This document shows positions 31,936-43,429 of a DNA stretch of 64,000 nucleotides, one piece after another (position 1 is the first letter of the stretch; each line of letters begins with the position of its first letter). This stretch comes from Grosmannia clavigera kw1407 (taxonomy: Eukaryota > Ascomycota > Sordariomycetes > Ophiostomatales > Ophiostomataceae). The translations under genes and the position numbers were made by a program. Under the pieces are notes generated by a model. That model was not told the DNA's origin and made no database searches. It saw only the letters and a list, made by a program, of their open reading frames with translations. Location of the stretch: the NCBI RefSeq assembly GCF_000143105.1, contig NW_014040784.1, positions 686,761 through 750,760 on the forward strand, given 5' to 3'.

Positions 31936-33705
31936 ATGCCGTCCCTCCACATTCACCTGCCCTCTGCGGCCTCACGACAGCCCGCCTCCCCATCGCCATC
32001 CTCACGCCACCCCATCGTGTCCGCCAACTCCACGACCTCTACGGCCTCTACCTCCTCTTCTGTCGCCCTGCGCCGCTTCTGGTCCCCTTCACCGTCCTCG
32101 CCCGCCTCTCCGACGACCTCGGCCCAGACCCAGACCCAGTCGGCTCCCTCTTCCCTTCACCTCAACGATGACCTCTTGTCCCGCATCCAGCAGTCACGCT
32201 TTCAGCCAGAGTCGGCCCTCTTCACCCTGATCCCGCCCCTGGTCGACGCTGCTGCCGGCACTACGGTTGTCCCGGCTTCGTCTATCCGTCGTCTGCTTGC
32301 CGACCTCTGCTGGCTCGCCCGCCACCTGCCGGCTGTTCTTTCTGCCACGGCTGAGCCCACCCTACACACCGTCCTGCACATCGCCCTGACCGTCGGTAGT
32401 GCTACCCTGCTGCTGTGGACACCGCTGCTGCTGGCCTGTCTGCCGGGCTGCCTCTTCATCGGCTGGCTCGTCACCATCGGCTTGGGCGCACGACTGGCTT
32501 CGGCACCGCTCAACACGGCCCTCCCGGCCGTCTTCCACAGTCCCTGGGCCTCGGAGGACGATGCAGACGTTGAACAGGACGAGCATTGGTTCTTTGTCAG
32601 CGGCATCGGCATCAGGTGAGAAGACACGTGACACAGACCTCGTAATATCCTCATGTCACATGACATCTCACAGCTGACACGCCCCAGTTCTGGCTCCCTC
32701 GCCGTCATGATGCCGCGCCTCGCCGCCGTCTTTGGCCGGCCCATCACGCTCATCCGCCCTGGCCGGTCTTATGGCGTCTTTCTCGACCTCGCCCGCGCTT
32801 TTCTGCACCGCTTGGACAGTCGTTTGCCCGTCTCCGGTGCCGACGCCCTGCATTCGGCGGTGCGCCAGTCTCTTCGGCCGATGCCGTCGTTGTCTTCGTC
32901 CACGAGCAGCCGCGGCCGCCGCGTCGTCATTCTCGCCCACAACGCCGGCGCCATTGCCGTCTCCCAGGCTCTTGCCCGGCTCCTCGTCGACGTCCCCCCC
33001 GCCTGGCTCGCCCGCCTCGAGATCTACACCTTTAGCTCTCTGGCCTCCGACTTTGCTCTGCCCGCAGGCTTCTCGACTACCACCACTCCCCACGTCGAGC
33101 ACTTTGCTCTCGCCGATGACCCCTTTGCCCGCTTCGGCATCTTGCGGACCGTCCGCGAGGACCTCTCTGTCCGCTGCTGTGGTGGCGTCTTTGTGCTGGG
33201 CGAATCAGGCCGGCCGCGAACGCCGCCGCTAACCATATCTTTTCACTCTTCTCGCTTCCACATGGAGGACTACCTCACCACCCTCTTCGGGCCCGAGCCC
33301 TGGTCCATGCGTCCCGACATTCACGAGGGCGGTGCGGTGCAGCGCCGAGACACCGGCCTCCTCGACGCCGTCGTCACCGTCGACCGCGACCTTGCCGAGA
33401 AGCGTGAGATGCACGCCCTCGTTCAGGCTGCGCCGTGGCCGTCAACCAGAAACCGCCTCAGCTGGACCGGTCTCGGCGCCACGGCCGCTGTAGACGACAC
33501 CATCCGCAAAAGGGATGACCCTTCCCATCCATATCACCAACAGAAGCGCCAGGGAATTCTGGGAATTCTGGGCCTCGAAACGGCCCGTCGGCTGTGTCGC
33601 GACTACAACAACAGGCCTGGTCGTGCTATCAGTCGGTTGTTTGGCCACTATGCCGATGCTGTCGTGCGCCATGAAGAGCGCTACGGACCACGTGGTATGC
33701 TATAG
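31936..33705 (+). CDS. Fungal membrane protein with alpha/beta-hydrolase-like elbow
   Basis: Two exons (31936-32615, 32688-33705), with a 72-nt phase-2 intron (GTGAGA donor), encode 565 residues. The first 70 residues are Ser/Thr/Pro-rich. A hydrophobic region follows (about residues 140-185: VLHIALTVGSATLLLWTPLLLACLPGCLFIGWLVTIGLG), probably one or two membrane spans. HWFFVSGIGISSGSLAVMM and RRVVILAHNAGAIAVSQAL then give the look of a lipase-like fold: strand, turn and helix at the nucleophile elbow. But the elbow reads AHNAGA instead of GHSXG, so the catalytic Ser is replaced by Asn. Late region: SFHSSRFHMEDYLTTLFGP. I recognise the protein type as fungal and conserved but cannot name a function. 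Possibly a non-catalytic hydrolase relative. Confidence 0.75.
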
Positions 33706-34030
33706 TGCATGCGCCAGATCGGCGTCGTTCGTTGTAAGAGTCACTCGGATTAGGCAACGGCGTTATGGCAAAGTATGAAGTAATAATTAGATACTGTTAA
33801 TTCCAACAAAACGTATGTTTGTGCAAAAAAAGATAAAAGCCAAAATTGAGCTATGAAATCGTAATACGAGGGTATAAAACGCCTTCGGTGTCTGCATGCT
33901 CCAAAGTATGCAAGACCATATGCTGGGGTATGTAAGTGCGCGCAGATTGCTGTCCGTCCATGCTAGATGCGAAATGCAAATGTCAAGTCTTCGTCGGTCT
34001 CGTCGTCGTCCTGTCAGCTGTCAGGGGTGG
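33706..34030. other. Convergent 3' intergenic region
   Basis: AT-rich between tail-to-tail genes; no gene seen. Confidence 0.5.
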
Positions 34031-34909
34031 TCATTTGCAGCAAACCCACCGCCTGACACGCCAGCCCTTCTTCTTCTCGCTAGTCTCCACCACATCGGGG
34101 CAGTGCTCGCCTGCCTTGCTGGCCAAGTCGTCGGTTGCTAGCTCGAGCCGATAGCGGCGCACACTGCCCGTCTCGTCCTCAAACGCAGGCCGCAGCAAAT
34201 CTTTGGGCACGAAACACTCGGGCACAACGTGGCGCAACATCCAGCCCTTGAAGCCCTGGCTGGCTGCATCGATGGCCGCGTACTCCAGCCGCCTGGTCTG
34301 GTCGCTGGTCCAGTAGTGTGTCGTCTGCGGTGGGCTCGGATAGGCTTCTTCCTCTGTTGTCTCCTTGTCCATCTCGACGCTGACAGGAGGCTCAGCATCG
34401 ACGCCACCGCTGGGCGCTCTCGCTCTCGGAAAAGGCTCGTGATAGGTGCTGTTGTTGCCGTAGCTGTACAGAGCCGGGGCCGATGTGTTGTGGGTGGGGC
34501 GACTGCGCTTGGAGCTAATGGGCGGTCTCGTGGCCAGGCCGGCCTTGGATGGTCGACGGGTGGCGGTTCCGACGCGGTTCACGTGATTTGACGATGACGA
34601 CGCCCGTGCCGGATTCGTAAACGACGACTGCCGCCGCGTGCTTGTCCGGGACAGCGACGGTGACCGGGGGTCAATGGAAGCATAGCCAGAGTCCTGTCGG
34701 TGCATCCTTTCCGGCAGCTTGGTGTCTCCGTCGCCTCCCGATCCTCTGTGCGATGACTTGCTTGCAGGAGCCGCCACGTGCTTCAGCTGGCTGTGGTCTG
34801 ATGTTGTGGCAAGGTCGTATGGCCTGTCGGCATGGAAGCTTGGGCGTTCTGTCGTGGGCAGCGAGCTAGCCCGGGACCGAGGCAGGGGTGTGTGTGCTGT
34901 GGGAGCCAT
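34031..34909 (-). CDS. Conserved fungal protein of unknown function
   Basis: Single exon, 292 residues. The first 190 are low-complexity and rich in Ser, Arg and Pro, with RXXS-type phosphorylation-like sites. The C-terminal 100 residues form a compact conserved-looking unit: HYWTSDQTRRLEYAAIDAASQGFKGWMLRHVVPECFVPKD, then DETGSVRRYRLELA, ending WRVRRWVCCK with a terminal Cys pair. That block recurs in many ascomycete hypothetical proteins as far as I recall. No signal peptide or membrane span. The CC-Lys end could be lipid-modified, but this is speculation. Start fits a normal leader. Confidence 0.75.
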   Translation of the reverse strand: MAPTAHTPLPRSRASSLPTTERPSFHADRPYDLATTSDHSQLKHVAAPASKSSHRGSGGDGDTKLPERMHRQDSGYASIDPRSPSLSRTSTRRQSSFTNPARASSSSNHVNRVGTATRRPSKAGLATRPPISSKRSRPTHNTSAPALYSYGNNSTYHEPFPRARAPSGGVDAEPPVSVEMDKETTEEEAYPSPPQTTHYWTSDQTRRLEYAAIDAASQGFKGWMLRHVVPECFVPKDLLRPAFEDETGSVRRYRLELATDDLASKAGEHCPDVVETSEKKKGWRVRRWVCCK

Positions 34910-37117
34910 TGTGGGAGCATCGAAACAGCGATTGGAACAGATGTCTCAGACGGTGGCGGAAGGCGATGAGAGCCAGGACGGAGCGTGGCAATGACGTCCA
35001 TAAATATGCGAGGGAGAGGGGGGGGGGGAAAGAAGATAAAGAAAGGAGAATGCTCGTTGGTGGAACCTCAGGTGGTTGCTGCTGCCTTCGGCGGGGAAGC
35101 AGATCTCGGAGCTTTGTGCAGGTCTTATGTTTTTGTCACGATGCGGGACGATGGTGGTCTCCTTCTAGACCAGAGAGAGAGTGTGAGCGAAGAAGACGAT
35201 TTGCAAGCCACGCCACAGACTTGCGGTCTGCACTCCGTATGTAAGATACGGCACAGGTATGTTGATGGGGAGTTGACGGCCAATTCCGCAGCGAGATAGG
35301 TGTAATTTGTGGCTGTGGGTTTCTCCCTAATGCTGCTCGCAATGAATCTAGAAATTGAACGGCCAGCGGGTGGACCTTCCGATAGCCCTCGGCCTTGGTT
35401 CTCCTTTCGCAGCTGCACGACACCCTGTACATATATTTGCCAATCTCAACAGGAGGCCACACAACGGGCCAAACCCCACTGTCGGGTGCAGGACGCAGTT
35501 TGAATGAGATATGACTGGTTTCTGCTGGGTTCTTGCGTGCTGTGCGCATTCCTTGCCAGACTGCCGTCAAATGAGGCTCTCGAGCCGCTAATGCACGCAC
35601 GGGTGCCGTTGGTCGAACAGGCCAGACACGAACCGTTCTTGTCCTTCTGAGGCACGGTAACCCGTCGTCGGAAGACAGAACCAGGTGGACGTCGAAGCCC
35701 AAAGCGCCTCTCTTCCCGCACCGAAAAGATCTTCAATCGAGGTCGAACCGATTGCAGGGGCAGTGCCCAGTCATGCCCTCGTCGTCCCCTCTTGTCTCTT
35801 GTTTTTCCCGTTGCAGTCGGCCTACTCCGTATGTGCAGTAGCGCCCACTCAGAAGCTCGCTAATTGGTTTTTGTTGAGAAATCCAAAGGGCGGTCAGGCT
35901 GTTTGGCTCTTCTTTGCCAAGTCATGCCACGCGAAGAGTGCAGGCAGTGCTCGTGGACCTCCTCTGGGGTACACGTACTACTGGCCTGGCCAGGACAGGT
36001 GCCCCGCCGCACCCCACGCAGAGACAATTTTGTAGGGTTGGATGCTTGCAACTGTGTCACTGCAGGGGAAAGGGATGATGGGGGGCCTTTTCTTGCATTA
36101 CGAGAAAGCAATGCCTTTTGGAGCTGCGATCGCCGCCTCTGGAGTCCTGTTTTTCACCTCTGAGATTGGCACGTTATGCTGCAGAAGGATACATATCTTT
36201 AGCACATCTTGTTCAGATGCCGGCATACCTTATGGCACCAGCTCGGGCCTCGGGCTGGCCGATGTCGCTTTGCTAGCGATTGATTTAGCCGTCGAGCGAT
36301 AAGCTAGCACTCGATCGGACCGCTCTCGGTGGAAGGGACGATGCGGCAATTCTAGACAAGGGGGCGAGCGGAAGCCGTTGCAGCTACGACGGATGTAGCA
36401 AGATGGATGAGGTTATTTTCGCCGTGCATTGGAGCGTGCTGAGTGAGGAACAAGCAAAGGCGAAAAACGAAAAACGAAAAGCGAAACATGATCAACGAAA
36501 TGATGGGAACATCCCACTGCTCCCGTTTATTCCGCTGGTACTCCGTAATTCGGAAGGTGCAACCGGTTGTTCATTCGGTGAATGGCCCACAAATTACAAG
36601 CCGCCTGGCGCGCCTTCCTGACTGCCGGCGACGATGATCCAGCCGAACCAAGCCCCACTAATCTAGAACCTGGCGTTATCACGGCGTCTCATAGCTGCTG
36701 TGCTTCGCAGACACGGGACGCCATTCGAGCCAACTTGTCATTGTCGTCTTGGTGAGTTAAAGGACCTGCTTTCTGTCAGGACTTTTGCATGTGAAGGTGC
36801 GTCGTGCCTGTCGTAGCTTTGTCACCGTGCGCAAGTACTAGAATCAGGAATGCGCACTGTACGATATCGAAGGGACGTGACTCGGGAAGGTGCGAACAAG
36901 ACAGAGCCTGAGATACAAGGAAAAGTCTGAAGACGTCCAAAGCAAACAGAATCGTATCATCGTCACACACCACCTATAGCACCGACATCTCTCTATTGTC
37001 ACACCACCATTAAACGCCGTCAAACATCCATAGCCCTCTCTGCAAAGCTCGCAAGTCTCTCTCAACCATTCCAATTCTTGGCAATCGCTGCTATGGACAC
37101 ATTACTCCCCAGACAGA
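34910..37117. other. Long gene-free region
   Basis: 2.2 kb without a gene that I can support. Open frames such as 35136-35702 (minus) and 35446-35736 (minus) overlap one another and carry no domain. The word ACTCCGTA occurs at 35232, 35824 and 36540. The last 150 bases are A/C-rich with CACCAC and CTCTCT motifs, plausible leader for the gene at 37118. A short upstream ATG at 37093 reads 16 codons to a stop and overlaps that start in another frame. Confidence 0.45.
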
Positions 37118-37875
37118 ATGATGCCCAAGAGATCCAGACCTAGACGGTTGCCCAACTTTTTTTGTGAGGAAACAACGGCGCCCAACTTGTCCGAGCCAAC
37201 TGGAGAGCCAGCTGGAGGGACCAAGATGGTGGAAAATATGCTGGCGGAACTGATGGAGGGGGTCGAAGAATTCTTGAGGCAAAACAGGGAGATCATAAAT
37301 GAGAACAGAAACTCCCTAAATTTTACACAGACAAGCAACTACAGCCCCAGAGAGCAGGTAAGCGCTAATGCTGTGAGCCGCGATGCCTTGACAGCTTCCA
37401 ATCTAACACAACCTTCTATGAGCAGGACAGGCAGCGCGAAGACATGCACCGACTAATCAACGCCATCCATGAAGATCAAAAGACCAACTTCCTCGGCTTA
37501 CAACGCTTTACCGCCACGCTGGCAGACGAAGTAAAACATCAGCTCCTCTACCTGGGACAGCAAGTGTACGTCTTGGGCCAGAGTATCTCGGCATATAAGG
37601 CCCAAAAAACGCAATTCCCCAATACTGAGAATATGTATGGCACCCTCACGGGTCAAACGCACACACAGTCGCACGCCCGGCCCCGTACAGTAACCGATCC
37701 ATACCGAGACTACTCGCAACCGAGCCCGACTCTGCCAAGCTACCATCAGACAGTGCAGAATCAGGCAATCCAGACACCGGCTCAATCGCCGGGGCAAGGA
37801 CCAGTAGTCCAAGGCTCACCACTCCCATGGCGAGGAGGCCAAAATCCCTCCAACAGGACTGGCCATAGAAACTGA
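37118..37875 (+). CDS. Small predicted protein, no recognised family
   Basis: Two exons (37118-37357, 37426-37875), joined by a 68-nt phase-0 intron with GTAAGC donor, TCTAAC branch and GAGCAG acceptor, encode 229 residues. The good splice signals and frame continuity are the main support. The N-terminus is basic (MMPKRSRPRRLP), the middle (about residues 35-130) is helical and coiled-coil-like (KMVENMLAELMEGVEEFLRQNREIINENRN, then DRQREDMHRLINAIHEDQKTNFLGLQRF), and the C-terminal 70 residues are Pro/Gln/Thr-rich and probably disordered. I do not recognise it. It converges on the coiled-coil gene at 38199-38930. Confidence 0.55.
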
Positions 37876-38198
37876 CTGGGCTATTGCGCCATTTCTTCAA
37901 GTCGGCCGATAGGTCCGACGACGGAAGACAAGAGACAGCAGGAGTTTTTGGAAGATGTCACCACACTAGATTGCACACCGCCTGGTCCATCAGCAGTTCA
38001 CAGCTTATCAGATTGTAAATGGCATGGATTAGACAACGGCCTCGTTAATTTCTCCTCATCAGCGTGTCTTTTATCAGCGAGTCTCAAAACTGGGTCCATT
38101 GACCACACAGCGTCGATAGATTTAGAGATAAAAGCGTGTATAAAACAACTATTGGTCCACCTCGTCACAGTCAGTCGTAATTTCGCACTAACAAACTT
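37876..38198. other. Convergent 3' intergenic region
   Basis: No gene seen between two tail-to-tail genes. Confidence 0.45.
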
Positions 38199-38930
38199 TC
38201 ACGATCGGGTTTTCTGCCGCCCACTCCGTTTTGCCCTGAGGGCAGGAAGTGAAAACTCGGATGGGTTCGCCGCAGCCCGGGGAAAGCTGGCCGGCAATTC
38301 TCCATCGCCGCTATCGTTGCTGCTTTCGCCATCCTCGTCGCTCACATCAATAACATATCCGCCCAAAGCGCGCACTTGCATCTTCAGGGCACGGATGTAC
38401 CGCCGAGAGTGATCAAGCCGTTTTTCCATGTCATCGACCGAGCGCATTTCCTCCTCGTCAGTCATGATCTTTGCTTTCAGCACGGTAATCTCGTTCTCAA
38501 GATCCCATTTCTGCTTCCGCAGGGTTTTGTTCTTCTCTTGAAGAACGTCCACCCGACGCCGCAAGGCTTTTTCCTTTGTCTGCTTGGCCCGTGCAGTCGG
38601 CTTCTTGCACGGCTTCGGAAGCGGTCCATCGGTCTTTTTCTTCGTCCCAATTCTCGGGGATCTTCGAGGCTTATTCGACGGAGAGGGTGTCGGTGTCGTG
38701 GGCCAAGGGGGGTTCGAGTTTGCAAATGCTTCAAATGAAGCTCCCATCGGGATCGCTGGGATATTGGAAGACACACAACAGCCCGGCGACAATGGTGCCA
38801 GTATGCTTGCCAGGCTGTTTGGTTCTACTTTGCCGCCATCAGATGAGGACGTCCAGGCCATCCACGTCGACTTCTCGGCAGTTCCTAGTAGGGATAGACT
38901 GGGCGACGTTTTGACCGGAGTTCCGGGCAT
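38199..38930 (-). CDS. Basic leucine-zipper-like coiled-coil protein
   Basis: Single exon, 243 residues. A Pro/Ser/Thr-rich first third is followed by basic stretches (NKPRRSPRIGTKKK, KPCKKPTARAKQTKEKALRRR) leading into a heptad series with Leu at every seventh position (four Leu in LQEKNKTLRKQKWDLENEI and the following TVLKAK). A second helix (MRSVDDMEKRLDHSRRYIRALKMQVRALG) follows, then an acidic stretch and a basic tail. The arrangement resembles a bZIP, but the basic region lacks the usual N-X7-R/K core, so DNA binding is uncertain. Could equally be a structural coiled-coil protein. Start chosen as the only ATG before the conserved-looking part. Confidence 0.6.
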   Translation of the reverse strand: MPGTPVKTSPSLSLLGTAEKSTWMAWTSSSDGGKVEPNSLASILAPLSPGCCVSSNIPAIPMGASFEAFANSNPPWPTTPTPSPSNKPRRSPRIGTKKKTDGPLPKPCKKPTARAKQTKEKALRRRVDVLQEKNKTLRKQKWDLENEITVLKAKIMTDEEEMRSVDDMEKRLDHSRRYIRALKMQVRALGGYVIDVSDEDGESSNDSGDGELPASFPRAAANPSEFSLPALRAKRSGRQKTRS

Positions 38931-39305
38931 GATGCGTCTCGTCGTGCCAGAGCTTTTGGTACGTGTCTATGTCAACACTAACACCAGCTTGTAATGCATA
39001 TGATTTTGACAAAAACAGGAGCCGTTGGCTTGAGATACGATGGTGAGAATCACTGAAGAAGCAGTCACATCTTAGAAAAAAAAATATATATATGATATTC
39101 GCAGGAGGAAAGTATGCTTAAAGTGATCGGCTGTGAGCGTGAAAGGGTGAGAGTAGAGTGGTTTTGGGATGACAGCACGACTGAAGTGCAGTGCCGAGGC
39201 GAGGTTGACGGATGGCTGAGTGGTGAGAGAAGAGTGAGATATGGTCAATGTCTGGGTTTCTCGGCCGACTCGGCGGTCGGCTTCGGTCCCGCGTCTCTGT
39301 CCGTC
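38931..39305. other. Intergenic region
   Basis: Upstream region of the coiled-coil gene and 3' end of the peptidase gene; contains an A/T run with ATATATAT at about 39085-39095. No gene seen. Confidence 0.45.
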
Positions 39306-41304
39306 TTATGGCTGCACGAGCCCCTTGTTGTGGTAAAACTCGGCGACCCAACGGACGAGAGTGGCGGCCTGTTCCTCGGCAGCAGCCCTGGCACCCGGGT
39401 TGGCGGCCCAATTGGCAGCATAGATGTCGGAGCAGTGGCCACCACCGGCGATCAGGCGGACAGGCTCCTTGTCGTCGCCGTCGCCCGTGCTGATGAGTGG
39501 TCCACCGGGCCGACCAGTGCGGGCGCTCACCGTGGCCGGACGCCAAGGGTCGAGCTCGTTGTTGGTGTAAAGAAGACGCGGCGTGCGCTGCGGCGAGACG
39601 GACCAGCCGCCGGTGGCAGCGTTGACATCGACCGGCGAGCGGCCGTGCTGCAGGCCGAAGCCGCCGGCACTGGCGGGAAACATGAGAGCGCATTGGGCTA
39701 GGTTATAGTCGTAGCTGACGAGGCGGGAGATGATGGAGGGCTGACCGGTCGGGGAGGCATCTTGGAACCAGACGAGGCTGAAAGGTCAGTGGAGGATGGG
39801 TAGAAGGCAGGGACAAGAAGGCAAGAACGAGAAAAACGAAACACAGATAAACAGGCTCTTCACTCACGGCTCGTTACACATCAGCCAGGACCACTGGCGG
39901 CTGAACGGATTGTCGACCAAGAGATCGCTGTACATGGGGCTGCTGGCGTTCAGATTGGCAAAGCATCCGGTGTTGTAGAGCCCCTCGAAGTCGGCATAGC
40001 CGAGGGACTGGCAGACTGGTATTTGTGTCAGTAGGCTGGCAGGCAAACGAGACTGATGTAAAAAAGAAATACCGGCTTACGTCCTGGAAGCACCCGCTGC
40101 GTGAACCACTTGGCATAACCGTCGAGAGCACGGAAGACACCCACGCCTTCGGGGCCAGGGACAGGGTTAGTAGAGTTGGGCCACACGTTCTGCTGGTATT
40201 AGCTGTGAGGCAGGCAAGCGGAAATATGGTGAAGCAGACCTCGATATAGTTGCAGAACATGTGATAGCTGTTGTAGCCGAGCACGGCCTCGGAGAAGAAC
40301 TGGGTCTGCTGCCACAGGAGAGGGCCAAATGTGAGGGCACTGCGAAGTCAGAAGCGGCAGGAGACCGTAGCGAGGTGTGCTTACTTTGCAAAGTCAGCGT
40401 CCTCGAGGTCCTCGAGCAGGAAGCTAGCCTTGAGGTCGAGCTTCTGCGACAGGCTGCCGCTGGTGAGCACCTCGTCGACGTGGGCGATGGTAGCCACGAG
40501 GTCAGCGCTGCAGTTGGCGGGCGATGCGAGCCGAACAGTGTCAAAGTACTGCCAGAAGTCACCGATCGACTGGACGACGGCGCTGGTGGCATAAAAGGCC
40601 CAGAACGGGTGGTTATCGCTAGCGGCCTCCCAGGCGGCCAGAGCACCAGCATACGAGCCACCGCCGAGGATCCAGGGTGCAGTGGCGGGCGAGCTGCGGC
40701 CGGAGGTGTCAAAGGGTGGCACGAAGCCGCGGGCAAAGGCGGCGAGGTCGCGCCGGGCATTGGTGACGGTGAGGTATCGCAGCCGAGGCCCGTCTAGGCG
40801 GACGTAGGGCGCGCTGCCACCCCAGTAGCGATGCTCCAGGATGACGACGGCCGCGCCGACAGCGGCGGCAAAGCGGCCGATGATGCGCTGGTCGGTCAGG
40901 TAGGTGTCGTTGAAGCCGGTGCCGGACTGCTCGCCGGGCGTGATCAGCAAGATGGGCGAGCCGGGACCGCGCCAGTGCTCGGTGCCGTACCAGAAGCGCT
41001 GAGCAAAAGAGCCGAGAGCGAGATCGTCGTGATCGATCGGCTGCACAAAGGCGCCCCAGCCATTCGGGCCTGAGGTGCCAGCTAGAGTGGTGGAGGTAGA
41101 GTTGGTGCTGGCGATGTTGATGTCGATGTTGGCGCTAGGACTAGACGCAGGCATGCCGGCGAAAAACACACCGTCACGACGATGGATATCGACCAGCATG
41201 CCAGGGGGGCGGAGGCCGATGCAGGAGCCCAAAGCGACGTGGATGGTGAGGATAGATAGGGCCGCCGAGAGGCGGTAGAAGTGATGTTGTTGTGGAGAGA
41301 GCAT
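39306..41304 (-). CDS. Secreted serine carboxypeptidase, family S28
   Basis: Five exons (41304-40385, 40339-40240, 40189-40081, 40015-39868, 39777-39306) encode 582 residues; all four introns (45, 50, 65 and 90 nt) close in frame. Intron 2 has a GTCTGC donor and a CAGCAG acceptor, so one Gln may or may not be included. A signal peptide starts at the chosen ATG (RLSAALSILTIHVALGSC). Catalytic residues of the prolyl-carboxypeptidase/DPP-II type S28 family are present: nucleophile Ser in LGGGSYAGALAAW, Asp in YTNNELDPWRP, His in IAGGGHCSDIYAANW. EHRYWGGSAPY and FVQPIDHDD are further family signatures. S28 enzymes cleave after proline at acidic pH outside the cell. Many N-glycosylation sites. Intact. 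Confidence 0.92.
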
Positions 41305-41974
41305 CGTGACGATGGTGATAAGAGCGAGTACGATTTCCAACGAGAAATCAGTGGCGGTATTGCTAGGAAGACGGGAATATCAAACGTCGGATACGTGCAG
41401 AATTATATATTCGGTTACGCGCAGCAGCTGGCAGCATGTATTACCTGGACGGAATGCCAGCTGGAACTGACAATCCCTTGCCGGAAAGAAGACTGCAGCG
41501 CCATGTATATACAGATTTACCCAGAACCAATGAGCATTGAGAGATGAGCAGAAAATACGAAGCTGAGGTCAGACCAGCGGAGAGGCCGATTGCAGAGCGC
41601 CGGTTTGGGGTCAGTGCCTCTCTCTATACGAGCATTTCGAAGCCAACAGCATCATAGCTGCCCGCGCCTTGCTATTGTGCATTTGGTCAAGGCCCCACGC
41701 AGCCTCGCGTCGCGATTGTGCATTCAGCTGCAATTAGGGGGTGGGCCGGCACTAGTGACCGCTGGAGCCCGCTAGGGCACGGGAAGGATGAACTTATTTC
41801 GAGGATTATGTAATGTTGGTATTGTGCATTGCGATTGTGAAAGTTGTGCTGTGCACGGACCGCCTCTCTTTCAGCCCTCCCTGAATACTGAGTACAACGA
41901 TCTTCGCCTAACAAACTACGGCTGACTACTTCTACTTGGAAGGGAACGTCAACCCCTAAGAGAGCACGTCGATC
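41305..41974. other. Intergenic region
   Basis: Promoter side of the S28 peptidase and 3' side of the methyltransferase. Open frames here have no domain. No gene seen. Confidence 0.5.
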
Positions 41975-43429
41975 TCACTCCGGCTTCTGTCCGTAGACGA
42001 CGTGGCTGCGGGTGTTAGTATTCAGAAAAGCAGCTCGGCAGCGCGCCCTACTCACAATGGCAGGATCGGGTGGACGTTGGGGTTGTGCAGCGTCTGGCGC
42101 ACGCTGGCGGCCATCTGCCGGACCTCGTCGACGGTCATACCAAGCACGCCCGTCGACAGCCGCAACGACAGGCCCTCGAGTCCCTGGTTGAGCTGCATGT
42201 AGTTGTGCAGGCCGACCTGCTTAAGCCGCGCGTCCTGTGGCCACGGTCCGATCGGCAGCTTGTAGCGCTCGTGCACCACGTTGACAAATCCGGCCGCGCG
42301 CACCCAGCTGTTCAGCCGGTGGCCCGGACACGGCTCGCGGCCCAGCTTGTTTGCCGCCACTCCCAATTGGCTGACCCAGACCATCATCGGGTCGTCCTCC
42401 CGCAGCGAGCCGTCCTCGGAAAAGTATGTGAGGTCAAAGTCCTGGAACTCGGCCCAACCGCCCGGCTCAAGGTTGCTGCGGCCTGTTAGCCTTGCACAGG
42501 CCTCAATCGTTCTGTCCGCTCACTCGTAGACCTGGCCCACCAGCCGTGGCCAGTTGCCGATGCTCGACGCCAGATACCGGCTGAAGATGTAGGTGAATGG
42601 AGTTGAATAGGCCCAGTCGCTTTCGACGTCGTCGACCTCGAACCGCACGTTGGGTGGTATGAAAGCCGGCATATTCGCGCTGAGATCAGTGCCCAGGATC
42701 TGTGCTGTTAGATCTTTTTTAATCCTTTTTTTTGGTCTCTCCCTCCCCATCTTACCGTTGCGTCGGGCAATGCATCCGCCATATCGATCGCCCCTGTTTC
42801 CGTCAACAAGCGCCTGTCAACGAGATCGGGCCCTCCTTACAGACACCGCTGCCCGTGCCCACGTCCAGGATCCGTTGCGCCTTGGACGTATCGATCGGCG
42901 CCCGGTACAGCCCTCCGATGGCCATTGTGACCACTGTGTGCATAATCAGGAGCCGGTCCATCTCCATCTGTGCGACAGTCAGAAGTGTGCTACGGAATCG
43001 CTCGCCTGCCATCCTCCACGCTTACCTGGTCGTTCGGCCGGATGTATTCTGTGTTGGTCACGGTCAGCCTGCCGGTCTCGACACCACAGCGACGACTGCA
43101 CTTACTGCTTCCTTGGCGGAATGCGTGGTAGCGACGGCCAAACTCCATTGGATAGTCGGCTGCGCTGGACGCGATCGACGTCGAGTAGGACGCCCTGTGC
43201 CGGTTAGCAAAGGTGGAATGGCAGGGCCAGCAGGCACGTACGTAGAGTCGTCAGCGTTGAACTCATCGCTGACCAGCTGTCAAACGGAGCAGACAATGCA
43301 AGTCAGCAAGCACATCGACACATGGTAGTCCACGAAGACGCAAGGAGGCCCCGGTCGGGGTCATACCACTTCCCCAGCCTCGATCGTGTCGTCAGCCGGC
43401 GCTTCTTTCCTGTATGTCATGATTGGCAT
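41975..43429 (-). CDS. LaeA-like SAM-dependent methyltransferase with eight introns
   Basis: Nine exons: 43429-43367, 43276-43242, 43194-43106, 43048-43026, 42967-42841, 42793-42756, 42699-42524, 42475-42056, 42005-41975. All eight introns (47-90 nt) have GT donors and AG acceptors and close in frame to 333 residues. The SAM-binding motif I is RILDVGTGSGVWAIDMAD (near residues 102-119), motif II ILGTDLSANMPAFIPPNVRFEVDDVESDW, and the post-motif LEPGGWAEFQDFDL. The N-terminus (EFGRRYHAFRQGSKYIRPNDQMEMDRL) is that of fungal LaeA/UMTA-type methyltransferases. LaeA itself is a nuclear regulator of secondary metabolism; most relatives have unknown substrates. Four exons are under 40 nt. A second ATG lies three codons in. 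It is divergent neither from the peptidase nor from the transporter gene; all three read leftward. Confidence 0.9.

Noticed and set aside
35136..35702. 188-codon minus-strand open frame in the long gene-free region
   Set aside because: No domain, overlapped in other frames, no credible start context.
38199..38930. Calling this gene a true bZIP factor
   Set aside because: The Leu heptads are clear, but the basic region lacks the conserved Asn/Arg core needed for bZIP DNA contact.
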